64,000 nt of DNA from Blastobasis lacticolella (Eukaryota > Arthropoda > Insecta > Lepidoptera > Blastobasidae): the NCBI GenBank assembly GCA_905147135.1, contig LR990056.1, positions 13,526,001 to 13,590,000 on the forward strand, written 5' to 3'. Under the pieces are notes generated by a model that was not told where the DNA came from, searched no databases, and was given only the letters and a program-made list of their open reading frames with translations. This document shows positions 34,195-46,389 of the stretch, piece after piece; the stretch's first letter is position 1, and each line of letters starts with the position of its first letter. The position numbers were made by a program, and so were the translations under genes.

Positions 34195-34690
34195 CGCCGA
34201 TGGCCTAGCGGTTAGTATTTTTTTTTTATACCACTAAGGTGGCAAACAAGCTTGCGGCCTGCCTGATGGTAAGCAGTCACCGCAGCCTATGGACATTCGC
34301 AATACCAGGGGCATCACCCACGCGTTGCCGACCCCGTAAAAACCTTTTAACCCCTTTCTTTAAGAACTCCATGTTGTACTCTCCAGGGAAAACCTCTCCA
34401 GGTAGTTTATTCGTAACCGAGAGGTATAGTATTCAAACCCTAGTGCCGTCATGTACCAATGACATTTTCCGAGTTATGTATAGTGGACCGATGCTCTTAC
34501 GGTGAGGGGAATCATCGTGATGAAACTTCCACATTCTGGTGTGTGCACACACTATATGTGTTATATGTGTACAATAAAGAGTTATAAATAAATAAATAAA
34601 TACCTGATCTGCTAAACCCTGGCTTATAGTCAAGGCGAACCCTGAGCCCGTGAGATCACAGTGGGGACATTGGTGCCAAGATAATTATTG
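34195..34690 (+). mobile_element. SINE-A split by two later insertions
   Basis: Head GTACGCCGATGGCCTAGCGG at 34193, a gap filled by LINE-A, then GTATTCAAACCCTAGTGCCG (B box) and GATGCTCTTACGGTGAGG. Another gap with GTGTACAATAAAGAGTTATA, then TACCTGATCTGCTAAACCCT to GTGCCAAGATAATTA. Confidence 0.75.
34213..34428 (-). mobile_element. LINE-A fragment nested in SINE-A
   Basis: TACCACTAAGGTGGCAAACA, CTGCCTGATGGTAAGCAGTC and the RT C-terminal region (GVKRFLRG-like on the minus strand). T-run at its left edge. Similar to 36470-36735. Confidence 0.7.
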
Positions 34691-34810
34691 AGCACGTGAT
34701 TGATACCCCTGATATTGTAAACATCCATAGGCTATGGAGTCTGCTTACCATCAGGTGGGCAGTAAGCTTGTCTGCCTTGCTGAGAACTGACGTCACGCAC
34801 GAGCCCTTTA

Positions 34811-35064
34811 GACTAATTACGTAACCCTGTTGCCAACAATTCTCTGATTTCAATTATTGAAATTGTTAATTTTGCGATTTTGCTTCAGTTTTTTTTTTTT
34901 TATATCATACGACATGCAAGCGGGCCACCTAAGTTTATTGCAGTGGAACTACGTTAGCCACTGAATTTATGAATAGAAAAGATAAGGAATCGCAAGAATA
35001 ACAATTTCAATCATTGCAATCAGACAATTGTTGGCAACAGCGCGGCAGCGTTACGTAATAAGCC
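34811..35064. mobile_element. Foldback MITE, family M1, copy 2
   Basis: GACTAATTACGTAACCCTGT and GCCAACAATTCTCTGATTTC at the left, inverted at the right ending TTACGTAATAAGCC. A T-rich LINE scrap (about 34888-34932) sits in the loop. Confidence 0.78.
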
Positions 35065-35457
35065 AACTGTACTCCTGAACTTTGTCATTTTGTAATGATT
35101 TCATTTCATAAATAAAAAGTACGTGTCACATTTTTTCAATTTAATTAAAAAGTCTTGACCCATCATCAACGCTATTGTGATATCAAGTACAATGTTCCAG
35201 CCGCGTTGGCTCGACCGGCGGCACTCTGACCTCAAAACTCTGTGCGTGCGGCAATTAACGGATGTCAAACTACAAATATTTAGCGACAGTTGCTATTGGC
35301 AGACGATTTCATAATAGATCATTAAAAATTCTCCTGTATCGGGATTCTGTCAGCATTGGAAATCATATTGTGAGTGATTGTCAGAGTAACAAAGTTTGAC
35401 GTATTCCCATTCCTACGACGTATTCCCATTGCACAATTTATTACACTTATAATTACA

Positions 35458-35872
35458 CTAGCTGACCCGGCAAACGTTGTTTTGCCATATAAATAAATAT
35501 ATACACCTACACCTACACCTACCCTACACCTACCCTACACCTACCCTACACCTACCCTACACCTACCCTACACCTACCCTACACCTACCCTACACCTACC
35601 CTACACCTACCCTACACCTACCCTACACCTACCCTACACCTACCCTACACCTACCCTACACCTACCCTACACCTACCCTACACCTACCCTACACCTACCC
35701 TACACCTACGTCAAAAAAATAAAAAATAAAATTTAGGGGAATGAAAAATAGATGTTGGCCGATTCTCATAGATACCGGATAAGCACAAAAAATTTCATCA
35801 AAATCGGTCAAGCCGTTTCGGAGGAGTATGGCAACGAAAACTGTGACACGAGAATTTTATATATTAAGAAGA
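35458..35872 (-). mobile_element. Non-autonomous Helitron carrying a minisatellite, copy 2
   Basis: Reverse orientation: CTAG end at 35458-35461 with CTGACCCGGCAAACGTTG, the 11-bp array, then GATGTTGGCCGATTCTCATA and TCAAGCCGTTTCGGAGGAG, and 5' TC near 35871. Same order as at 15372-15810, but with a different 3' end. Confidence 0.85.
35506..35709 (-). repeat. 11-bp minisatellite, second array
   Basis: About 18 units, nearly invariant, reading TAGGTGTAGGG on the minus strand. Same orientation relative to the host Helitron as the first array. Confidence 0.95.
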
Positions 35873-36044
35873 TAGTACGCGATTTTTGCGCGATTTGTCA
35901 CGATGTTGGTTTTCTATATGTACTAAGGAGAGAAAGCTTATTTTACCATTTGAAAACAAACGCGCAGCGCTCGCATCGCGCCCTCAGAGACGTCGCGCCC
36001 GCTAGTCACCGCGTCTTCATCCGCGCCAGTATGGTATAATCCAC

Positions 36045-36152
36045 GTCATGAAAGAAGAGACTTGTCAAAGGGCAGTAGAGGGGCTTTCGCGCAGGTGATC
36101 GCCTACTACGCAAGTCGAACCACGTGACGCGCCAAGTCTCTTCTTACATGAC
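36045..36152. repeat. 20-bp inverted repeat
   Basis: GTCATGAAAGAAGAGACTTG at 36045-36064 and its inverse at 36133-36152, one mismatch, loop 68 bp, in a GC-rich patch. Confidence 0.75.
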
Positions 36153-36469
36153 ACTAGTTATAAGCTGCGCGATTTAGGCGCGATTAATATTCAGGCGCTA
36201 CGCGGAGTGTGGGCGGACGCGACGCGTACGCGATTTGTAAGCTAAACCCTATAACGAGTTTTCTTAGCAATAAGTAATTACTTATTAAAGTTATTACTTT
36301 AGCTAAGAAACACCACTCACAATATTCACAATCTCCAGCCACCGTAAACGCAAAATCATGATGTAAAGGAAATGGTGGCTATTACTTATGTAATTAATTA
36401 AGAGTTTAGAGACTGTACTTTGATCAGTATTTTCAATACTGCAACCCGCTCCCTAAACAAGGAGGTTGT

Positions 36470-36735
36470 TTTAATATCATTAAGGTGGGAAACAAGCCCA
36501 TGGCCTGCCTGATGGTAAGCAGTCACCGCATCCTATGGACATTTGCAATACCAGAGGCATCACCAAGCGTTGCCAACCTCGTAAAAACCTTTTCATCCTT
36601 TTCTTGAAGAACTTCATATTATACTCCCTAGGAAAAACCTCTCCAGGTAGTTTATTCCACAACCTTAGTGTGCGTAGGAGAAAGTTCCTTCGGAACCACA
36701 CAGTTCGCGATCAATTTGGCCAGTTTGTGGTAGAG
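36470..36735 (-). mobile_element. LINE-A: RT C-terminus
   Basis: The minus strand encodes RNFLLRTLRLWNKLPGEVFP and FFKKRMKRFLRGWQR, ending in the CTGCCTGATGGTAAGCAGTC region. No catalytic domain is present. Confidence 0.78.
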
Positions 36736-37683
36736 CTCATCAATTATTGACAAGTCTTGTATCCTTGATAGTTAGTTATAAACAAATAATAATCTACTGA
36801 TAACGAGGCTGATATCAGATTCTAACAATACCAAACTGCGGTTATTTGTTTAGGCGTTACGTAATACAGCACATTTCACGCTTTATCTGCATAATATTAT
36901 ATTACGGGAAGTATCTTTTGCCACTAATCCTTCGTCATCGTCACTGAAGTGAGGCGAAAGTCTTCCTGAAGTGCGGCATGAGGCTAAATTCGTAACTATG
37001 AGTGGCAGGCCCTTGGGCGTTCCCTTTGGGTATCTTAGATACCGCACAGGCGATCCCTTTAATTTAACAAAATGATGTTTCAAAGGTGCGTATCGGAACT
37101 ATGTGGACCGTGCTGGTTATTCTATAGATCTTATTACGGTTTTGGGAGTTTGTAGCTTCTAAATGGAATTGTAATTTACTTAAATTTAGAGTTGCGTGCC
37201 GTTTTGAGTTGTTGGTTTTTATGTAGCTACGCAATAGGGATGACGATGATTTTTTTATGCTATTCAGCGACAAACTAGCAAACAGCGTACCCGATGGTAA
37301 GTGGTAACTGTCGCCGGTAACATCTACAATTCATACATTTAGGTTGCAGGTAACAAAAATGCAGAACCGCGGGTGCGTTGTCACTGTGAGGACTGAGATG
37401 AAATGCCTCATACCTGTAATTTTGCTGGCTACCTTATCCTTCAAACCGGAACACAACAAAACAACCATTGTTGCTTGGCAGCAGAAATAGGTAAGGCGGT
37501 GGTACTCACCCAGGCGGACTCCTTAAGCTTGACAGAGTCCTACCAGCTGATTATTTTGCTTGGTTCTTCAGTTGTTCAATAACTTTAATAACGTCAATAT
37601 GAACGTAAGTACGGAGAGTGGTAGCAACTATTTATGGAAGCAATGTACGAGTAATACAGTCCACTACTCTAATAAAATAAAAA

Positions 37684-38043
37684 AATCATCTTGGCGTTAA
37701 TGTCCCCCGGTTGCACTCTCGAGAACGAGGGCCCAAGGTCCGCCTTGACCATGGTCCAGGATTTGGCGATCAGGTATTTGCAGTGGAGCGACAACCATCT
37801 GACCTCCGTGACCCTGCTACCAGGGGAACCTGACCAGATTGGATCATGGTTACTGCAAATTCAGTTGTCTGAATTTGCAGGTTTCATCACGATGTTTCTC
37901 CCTTACCGTAAGAGCATCGGTTAGTATTAAACTATAGTACATAATTTAGAAAAGAATCAATGGTACATGGCCGCAGCGGGATTCGATACCGGTACCACTC
38001 GCTTACGAGTTGGATACTCAACCGCCCGGCTACCGACGCCCTT
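37684..38043 (-). mobile_element. SINE-A, full length
   Basis: ATCTTGGCGTTAATGTCCCC tail, GGTCCGCCTTGACCATGGTC, ACCTCCGTGACCCTGCTACC and TTACCGTAAGAGCATCGG. The head has GATTCGATACCGG (a mutated B box) and TTACGAGTTGGATACTCAAC. Confidence 0.9.
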
Positions 38044-39029
38044 ACTCCACGACTCAAATAAATCCTAGTAATCGGTAAGACTGTCCACTGTACTGTAATC
38101 GATCACCGTCGTCCTCAGGACACCTACAACCTAGGAGAAGCGGAACCGATACCGGCATTTGAGGTACCTGTAGACATGCCTTTGAAGAACCCGGGAAGAC
38201 TTCGGGAAGAAGCCCAAGTTAACAGTAGTTTGAAACATTCCCCGTTGCTCATAGCACAAATAAAGATATTACTAACCATTCAAGGTGAATCAGGCAAACA
38301 CATAACGCAACTCTGTATGGACATATACTATAAATTAATGGCACAAAAATAAAATAATCTTGTATTTTGATTTAGTGTAGTTATTTTCTTGCTGACGCTA
38401 CCAGCATTAATGGCAAACTCAGAACGGGTAGTATCTAAGTACAACTTATCTTGCATAGACACTGTAGAGAGATAATTTATTTATTAACAGCTTCGTGCGT
38501 GTATAATTCGATTTACGCTCCGGACCCTATTCCGCGGGAACCACGTTGAATTTCGGCATTTATTATCTATTTAGTAAGCAGTAAATGTTTGTCAGTATCC
38601 CCACGTGTTAAGCGAAAAAACCTACGTAGCGTCTTTGTAATGCCCTATCAAATTAACCTTGATACCTGACACGGCTGTATCGTTACGACCATCTCATTTT
38701 TCTGGGCTACGTGACTCGCGTCTCGTCTCATTCCGACTTTCATCTGGCAACACCCCACCAGGGAAATGTGGGTTGAAACTATAAATGAACTAGGGAATGC
38801 CTTTGTCTTATAAAGAGTTGATTTTTTGCCGGAATCGTAAACTCTTTGTGGAATTAATTGAGGGTGGAAAAATAACAAGCTCCAGGATACTTTGTTTAAT
38901 GCTTCCTTTGAAATGGAACAGTCAGTCGCAGGTAGTTAGTGAGCCGTTTTTAATTTGTTTAAAAAGAGTATTACACCCCTTAATTAATTAATAAGATTAC
39001 ACGGAAAATAGAAACTGGAAATTATCCAC
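38044..39029. other. Unassigned sequence
   Basis: No gene or element recognised. Confidence 0.35.
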
Positions 39030-39155
39030 TGGGCATTATAATCTTGACGGTTATCCCGCTTGAGCTCTCGCGTGCGAAGACCTGGGGTCCGCTTTTAACA
39101 TGAACCAGAATTTAGCAGATCAGGTATTCTGGTAGAGCGGCTGCCTACCTGAATA
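39030..39155 (-). mobile_element. SINE-A fragment
   Basis: GAGCTCTCGCGTGCGAAGAC, CCTGGGGTCCGC and TTTAGCAGATCAGGTATTCT. Confidence 0.65.
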
Positions 39156-39279
39156 CTGCATGCCTTCAGCTTATAGCAAAACCCTCCACTGGACAAGTTG
39201 TGTGTTCACGAGTTTCAGACGTTTATCATCACAATTGCAAAGGAAAGACTTAAATCCTTACTACAGAGCGTAAATAATG

Positions 39280-39407
39280 TAGGTTTTCTCGCTAACTCCT
39301 TCCAAACCATTTTCACCATCAGCTAGATAATTTCTTGAAATGTTTGTATGGATATTAAAATAAAGAAAAGCCGAGAAAACCCGTGCGAAGCCAGGGCGGC
39401 ACGCTAG
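39280..39407 (+). mobile_element. Helitron-like 3' end
   Basis: CGTGCGAAGCCAGGGCGGC and CTAG at 39404-39407, after CTAACTCCTTCCAAACCATT. A different subfamily from the others. Confidence 0.5.
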
Positions 39408-40130
39408 TGTTATCATAAAACTACTAAGGCTAAGCTGACATGCATCTAATTCACATTGTTTTCATCACGCTTGTTTACTCGTGACCATGACGCATGGAAT
39501 TGCATCGAAATATCAAAGTAAAAACTAAATTGGTCTAAATCTGGCCATGACAGAATACCAGTGGGTGTGGGTTTCACCCTCATCCATACGCTGAGTTTTG
39601 GACCATTTTGTCTATAAAAGTCTTATGTTATATACAACTAATGTAATTATCAATCGTAAACTATAGGTAAGCAAATAAAATAATTTTATTCTATTTTATT
39701 CTATTCTAACCGTGGTAACAAACTACGTGGTAACAACGCATAACATGTGCGATGAAAGTGTAGTAAATTACCACGAAAGTCTTAAAACCTTATAATTCAC
39801 ATCACTTGAACTGACCATAACAATTCACTGCAGGATCCGAGACGGACTCACTCGACTCTGACTGAATTAGAACCTGGCTCATTTCTACATACATAGAAAA
39901 TCAATCTAGGTACCTACATAGAAAATCGAGGTCTAAGTGCTAGCTCATGTAACACTAAGCTGCTTAGGTAACTAATCAATACCTCATTGGATGCCTATTG
40001 GACCGGCTTACTGGACTTCATTCGGTTTAAATTTAATTGATGAAGTTAAGGAGCATGAAGTGAATGGAGCATGAGTGTCTTCCCCCTCCTCACCCTAATA
40101 TAGTTTTAATATCACCAATATACTAATATT

Positions 40131-40320
40131 TATACATAGTATAAAACAAAGTCGCTTCCCGCCATCTGTATCTATGTACGCTTAGGTCTTTTAAACTACG
40201 CAACGGATTTTAATGCGGTTTTCAACAATAGACAGATTGATTCAAGAGGAAGGTTTATAAGCAAGAAAAAAGGGTAGGTAAATTAGGTGTACGCGGACGA
40301 AGTCGCGCTGGGTCCACTAA
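40131..40320 (+). mobile_element. Short non-autonomous Helitron
   Basis: ACATAGTATAAAACAAAGTC, ACGGATTTTAATGCGGTTTT, CGCGGACGAAGTCGCGCTGG and CTAA at 40317-40320. Closely related to 26928-27125. Confidence 0.8.
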
Positions 40321-40364
40321 TACCTAATAAAAGGGAAGAAGGAGAATAAACCTTACAGTATTAG

Positions 40365-40518
40365 AAATGTGGTCCCGCGGGAGACCCAAGAAGCGATGGA
40401 TTGACATCGCTGTGTCGAATGCGAGAGCCGACTGCTTACGACGGGAGGATGACGAAGACCGGACTCACGTAAAACGGAATGGTCTCGGCTCAGATGATGA
40501 TGATGATGATGAATTAAA
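40365..40518 (+). mobile_element. RTE-like LINE C-terminus with (GAT)n tail
   Basis: Open frame reads WSRGRPKKRWIDIAVSNARA and DRTHVKRNGLGSDDDDDD, the end of an RTE-type polyprotein running into GATGATGATGAT. It begins abruptly and has no RT domain. Confidence 0.75.
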
Positions 40519-40672
40519 GAGCATTCAGTCACGTCAGTTAACCTTAGATAACCTAAGTCCCTTGAAACATTAAAAAAAGAAATTACTTACTCCTAGTTGT
40601 AACCTCTAAAAAAGATAGTATAGCTCTGAAAGCGTTTGAAGTTTTCGATAGGTACTAGATTACTTGTAGTGT

Positions 40673-40765
40673 GGTGTCCGGCAGAGTAGAATAGCACCAA
40701 CCCCTTTCACTCATGGGTTGTGACAATAACCTCTCCTGCAGTGGACTGTTATAGGCTGTGATAGT
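40673..40765 (+). mobile_element. REP-C with a large internal deletion
   Basis: 5' block GTGGTGTCCGGCAGAGTAGA joined to 3' block CCTGCAGTGGACTGTTATAG; about 160 bp of the middle are missing. Confidence 0.75.
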
Positions 40766-42324
40766 GACTAGATTACTATAAGATTTTCCCCTCACCTCAT
40801 TCGAGAAATCGCTTTAGTTATTGTGAACCCACAATAAACCAACTCAATGGCATTCCACCCATCAATATCCTATTACAAAGAGAATAAATATTGGAAAAGA
40901 TAGAATGATGACCTGCGGTCGAGTAAAGGAAAGGCGGCGAATATAAAAACACGATAAAAGAGCCAGATGGTATATTTTATTGCGGTCAAACCCAATCCAT
41001 TAATCATAAAATTCTCCAAAAATAGTTTTATACTTAGCTCTTTTCGCAATTAGTATAATACTGCACAGGAATAATTATTGACCAAGAGGTGTCGTGTCAA
41101 ATAAGATTCCGTTGCCTATCTCAGTAGGTACTTAAAAGAAGGCTTTTTTAATAACAAAAACGTATTATAAAGTTATAAGTGTACGGAGCTCTAACTTGTA
41201 GAGTATACTTTATAGGGACTACTTATTTCGATTTGATTATTCTTTTCATTGGATAGAAAATATGGTAGGAATAACGATAAAAATAAATAATAGACTATCT
41301 AACAATAATTCAAACAGCATAAAATAATTAAACAGACGTACGGAAAACTGAAAAGCAAAAATAAATACTTAGTTAAATACCGAAAGAAATTTATTTTGCG
41401 TCGGCGCCAAGGAAAATTAAACAGTAAATGATGTTTTTTTTTTCGTTTTTCAGTTTCCTAGTTCATTTTGTTTCTCATCGGTTTCTTCTTTGTTTTATTA
41501 AAAGTATTTTTCTTTTACTTCCAATTCGCTTGCCAAACTGTCAGAGAGGAGAAGGCAAATGCTATGAATTGAAATCAAAGTTGCATAGAATCAATTAACA
41601 ATCTCTATCCTCTATCAAACGTCACAATAAGGAACCGCAGGATGACAATACGGCGGCCACCAGAAGGCGGAGCAGATCCGCCTATTTCTGTCAAAAGAGA
41701 CCCCTGGTAAAGCCAAACCCCGTCCGATAAAGCCTGGCAGAGTCAGACTGCGTCAAACAATGGCGGACAGAGCCAGGCCACGCCCGATAACGCCACAGGG
41801 CATGCTTAAAGCGAATTCGTTCATTAATTTTGTCTTATGATCGCTTACCAGACCCGCAGGTTTCCCCCCTCGCATGACCCCACCTTAAGCCATGGCCATA
41901 ATAAATAATAACAGCAAGAAGTTTCTCAAGAAGAGTTTTATAGAGGTTGTATATTACTCGCCCAAGTGCTCGCCACTAGGCGAGTTGAGACCACTCGTTA
42001 CAGATTCGAGTGATTAAAAGATGCGAAATTTTCGATGTCTAGAGAAAATTATTAGATGTCGAACGCTTGACGCGACGCGAAAGGTCCTAAAATAGGGTAT
42101 CTGGGTTGGAAACACGGGAGAGACACTTCTTGTACTTATGTTCATAAGCTTCGGTAACTAACTTACCACCAACGCCTATCTACTATGATTCGTCTCTCTA
42201 TGCCGCTCTTAATTTGAATTTTATCTATTTTTTTGACAATAATTATTTTTACATCGGATATTTCTATTATCATCAGACCCTTGTCATCATCTACTAATAG
42301 ATACTTGTTAGGTAAGACAAAACA
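40766..42324. other. Unassigned sequence
   Basis: AT-rich, no gene recognised. At 41710-41800 the segment CCCGTCCGATAAAGCC is imperfectly repeated as CGCCCGATAACGCC about 70 bp later. Confidence 0.35.
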
Positions 42325-42535
42325 AACGAGCCCAAACTCGATAGGGTTGTATTGTTTGATTACAGAGTTCCTCGTTCCGGCTGCATCATCAGACGATGAA
42401 CGTTGGAACAGCCTGGACATCATGTCCCAGAGTACTTGACAAGACGAATCCAACGAGCCCAAACTCGATAGGGTTGCATTTTATTACATAGTTCCTGTGG
42501 CCACCATCTTGCATCATCTGATCAGCTCAATTACA
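42325..42535. repeat. Two direct copies, 127-bp period
   Basis: AACGAGCCCAAACTCGATAG begins at 42325 and at 42452. Each is followed by GGGTTG, TTACA, GTTCCT and CATCATC. A common lepidopteran dispersed repeat, present here as a partial tandem pair. Confidence 0.7.
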
Positions 42536-43853
42536 GCCTAATATTGCGTTGTCATCCAGTTCTGAGCTAGTGTATAGCTTATCGGGAAGTTAGTTGCAAA
42601 ATTTGTACCGAACAGACAAATAAACAAACAGAAAAGAAAGCGACCTAATAAAAACGTGGTTGAGGTAAATATACGACACTACTTCGATTTTGAAAATTCT
42701 GTTACTAACAGGAAGCTTATCCAGGAAGCTTATTCGAACTGCGACGGCGACTACTAACTTAATAAAAGAAGTGGATCCGCCCCGGTAGAACTGCGTAAAT
42801 GATATTAATTCCCCGCGACCAACTTTCGTTTATCTGTTTCTCAAGTGTTCGCCAGTGGATCCTGCGGGGATCGATTCCTTAGGAGAGCCGGTTGTTTTGC
42901 AAGGACCCGTTATAATACGCACACTAATAAAGTTACTGGATACTATATTCTGTATGTACCAGCAAGACACGTGTTATTTTTGTGTATGTAATAGGGATGG
43001 GTGAAGAGGCACAAATAACTCATTTTTAAACGGAGACTTTTTAATTTAATAAATGAAAATTGTTTTGATTAATTTCCATACTGTCTCATATTATTATTTT
43101 TAATATGGTAAGTAATAATGTAAGGTTAAATTTCAAAAACCATTGTGTCTTATAAAAGGAAAACTGACAAAATTGGTCTTGAAGTGTAATAAAAAAATAA
43201 CTACAATCGATTTTTTAAATATGTTCTACTTTATTCCCTTTCGAACATGCTTCATTCTATAAAACCTTTTAACAGCTGCACAGGAATATGATCTATAAGG
43301 TGGTCATGAACTTATGAACGCGTACCGTATCTTCCTCTAAAAATAGGTAAATCGGTACGCTACCACAAAGTGCGGAAATGTACACTACAAAGTCATTGGG
43401 AATGAAAACATTCAAACGCAAGAAAACCCTGTCTTTATCCGAAATGGTCCACCCAATGATCTCGATTGTAATTGGCACGAGGCAACTACCCTACCCAATC
43501 TTTACTGCCGCCTATAAAAAAGAATACTCGATGTTTACAGCACAGATTACTGCGTTTGAGAGAGAAACACTACTAGAATACAAGTAGTATTGTTGTCTCT
43601 ACTCTGTACTAGCTAATTAATGCAACAAACAATCTCGGACGGAATGTTACTTTAGCGGAGTTACTGGTTTTGTTTGCTTACCTACCCTACCTGTTTAATT
43701 GTAATTGGCTTCTGGCTTGATTATCTCCGTGAGGGCTTTAAAGTTTGGTGTATTACAAGTAAAGTCAATAAATTCTGTCGGGCGTATGATGCAGAGTAGT
43801 TCTCCTATCCCATTATTTCACGGAACTTGGAGGCAGGGCATTTGGTCAGTTAA

Positions 43854-44051
43854 GGCCTTGCCACATACAAAGCTCGGCGCGAGCGCGGCGTGAGCGCGGT
43901 GCGATATTTGCTAGGCAACCATCGCGCGGCGCGTTATTTGCTAGGCAACCATCGCGCGGCGCGATGGTTGCCTAGCAACTATCGCGCCGCGCGATGGTTG
44001 CCTAGCAAATAACGCGCCGCGCTCGCGCCGAGCTTTGTATGTGGCAAGGCC
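43854..44051. mobile_element. TTAA-flanked foldback MITE (piggyBac-like)
   Basis: Perfect 37-bp outer arms (tip GGCCTTGCCACATACAAAGC) at 43854-43890 and 44015-44051, TTAA at 43850-43853 and 44052-44055. The interior repeats TTTGCTAGGCAACCATCGCG in both orientations, so nearly all 198 bp are palindromic. Confidence 0.85.
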
Positions 44052-44053
44052 TT

Positions 44054-44245
44054 AAGTCCGCCTTGACATAATCCAGGATTTGGGACAGGTAATTACAGTG
44101 GAGCGACTGCATCTGACCTCCGTGACAATGCTACTAGCGGAACCTGACCAGATTGGATCATGGTTACTCATTCAGTCGCCTGAATGTGCAGGTTTCATCT
44201 CAATGTTCATGTTTCACTCACCGGTAAAAGTCGGTTCAGAAGCTA
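44054..44245 (-). mobile_element. SINE-A fragment next to the TTAA MITE
   Basis: GTCCGCCTTGACATAATCCA and TCAGTCGCCTGAATGTGCAG. It begins at the MITE's right TTAA. Confidence 0.75.
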
Positions 44246-45769
44246 AAACAGGTATGTTTATAGTAAAGTAATCTATTTTGTACATTTTTTGTACATTGCC
44301 TGTTATTCGAGGTTACAATCACCTGATAATGTATGTAGTCTGTACCAATTAGCTGAGCCTATTTTAAACTCTGTAGGCAATTTTACTTATTTATTTATGT
44401 ATAGGAATAAATAAATAAACTCCAGCTAGGACCACCGAAGAACAAAATCAGCAATTTCACTGATCGAGCACCGAGTCCTTGTCATGGACGTTCGGGAATT
44501 AAACTTCCTACTGCAGAATGTTGGTAACCCTGAAAGGTGAACTCCGAAAGGTAAGATTTGATCAAGTAAAGAATAATTTTGTTTGGTAGGTACGTAACTC
44601 ACTGGGATCAAACCGCGCAGGATAGGGACAAATGTGGAATTCTTGTGTCGAAGGCCAATATCTACTTTGGGTCGCTGAGCCAACGAAGTAAGGTACGTAA
44701 CTGGCTACAAAGCTGCGTTTACGTACGCGACCGAAAATGTTTTCTCTGACACCTACCCCACAGCCACACCAATGTTAATGCGCGATAAATACAGCCTTAA
44801 CAAATAACTCCGGATATTATAGCATAAAATCCACTCCAGTTAATGTTTAGTGGAAAATAAACGGGCGAATAGCGGATACCGCGCGGTACATTGAGCGCGG
44901 CGGATACCGCGGATCAAGATGGCGCGAATAAAAAATGGCGGGAAAATGCGATCGGGTGTAGCGATAGGCAAAGACCTTATATTCTTAAGTTCCAGAAATA
45001 TGTATGAAAAGGGCATTGATAGGTTCACCTAGGGTTTACTTAAAATAATGTACTTGGGAACCTAATAATTGCTTTACACGGATATAGACATAGACGTATC
45101 TTTATTTGTATTTGTTTAAAACAAAATGTATATACATTATAACACATCCAATTAAGTATTTATTAATTCCCTCTGGACCTTGTAAGCTATTTAAACTCTG
45201 TGCTACAGACAGGCTTTGCTTCAGCAATATAGATAAATTATTTATTATGTAAGTAGGTTATAAACCTAATAAGAACAAGAACTAAAAGAAGAAACAAAAC
45301 TATAGTTACGTAAACGGAATAAGAGTACTTTTAGCAACTAAATATTAGGTACCTATTTATCAAAGAATTATTTACCAAGTAATATCTAGGTAAAAATAGG
45401 AACAGTTATTCATTTATTCAGGAATAAAGAAGGTTTAGCTTAACCGCTCCAAGCAAGTCTAAACTTAAGAAAATGAAAGTCTGAGGCCAGTAATCGCCTT
45501 AAATACAAAGTTATGTGACCGCCACTCCTCATCCAGAGCCGCCTAGCGACGGGCTCTCCACCCAATTAGAAAGGCTCCAATTAGTGGGCTAGTGCGATCT
45601 CCACATTCTTAGGCCCCGCTGGAACTACGGGGAAATAAAAGTATTCATAAAAATAATGACCCATTAGGATGTAACTGTGGGGATAAATGTGCGAGGGAAA
45701 TTGAGTAGGTAGGGCGGCTGTGGTACAGTCAGCAACAGAGTGAATGGACCCCTTAGTATTAGTAGTACA
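44246..45769. other. Unassigned sequence
   Basis: No supported gene. 44860-44950 has several GCGG/CCGCGG patches without a recognised element. Confidence 0.35.
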
Positions 45770-45832
45770 TTAAATTTATTTAACAATTCATTGCACACAA
45801 GACAACAGGCACTAACTAATATCTAAGAAAGA
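45770..45832 (-). mobile_element. Jockey-like LINE tail
   Basis: ATTTATTTAACAATTCATTG and ACAACAGGCACTAACTAATA. Confidence 0.55.
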
Positions 45833-45874
45833 ACAATGTATAGTAGGGGGTCAGTTCTTTCTGCAGCTGAGTGT

Positions 45875-46205
45875 GTTGGTCGGTGGCTTAATAGTCAACG
45901 GGTCTAACTCCTACTCCGAGGTACCGGGTTCGAACCCCAGTTCCGTCATGCACCAATGACTCTTTTCTAAATTATGTAGATACAATAGTTGAACACTAAC
46001 CGATGCTCTTACGGTGAGGGAAAAGATTGTGTGGTGAAACTTGCACTTTCAGGCTACTGAATGTGTAACCAAAATAAAATCTAGTCAGGTTTCCCTGTTA
46101 ACAAGGTAACGGAACTCAGATGGCTATCGCTCCTATTACTATATTATCCTATTACCTGATCTGCCAAATCCTGGATCAGGCGGACCCCAAGCCCTCGCTC
46201 GCTAG
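45875..46205 (+). mobile_element. SINE-A, nearly full length
   Basis: Head GGTCGGTGGCTTAATAGTCA and GTACCGGGTTCGAACCCCAG (B box), body GATGCTCTTACGGTGAGGGA, ending CTGGATCAGGCGGACCCC. Confidence 0.88.
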
Positions 46206-46389
46206 ACCTAGACTTTGTCTTTTTTATAATAAACTAGGCAGGCATTTGTTGGGAGTTTCTAGAACTCTGTCGGTTAAATTTTTAGTAAAAACGTTACTAT
46301 AGTATACTGGGAATTAGGTGAGTCACGCTGAAACGGATCAACTTAATACGATAGACATTTCGATATTTATTTAGTCCTACAAAGTCCCC

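Noticed and set aside
43378..43587. 69-residue open frame
   Set aside because: No motif or repeat identity. Chance frame is the simplest reading.
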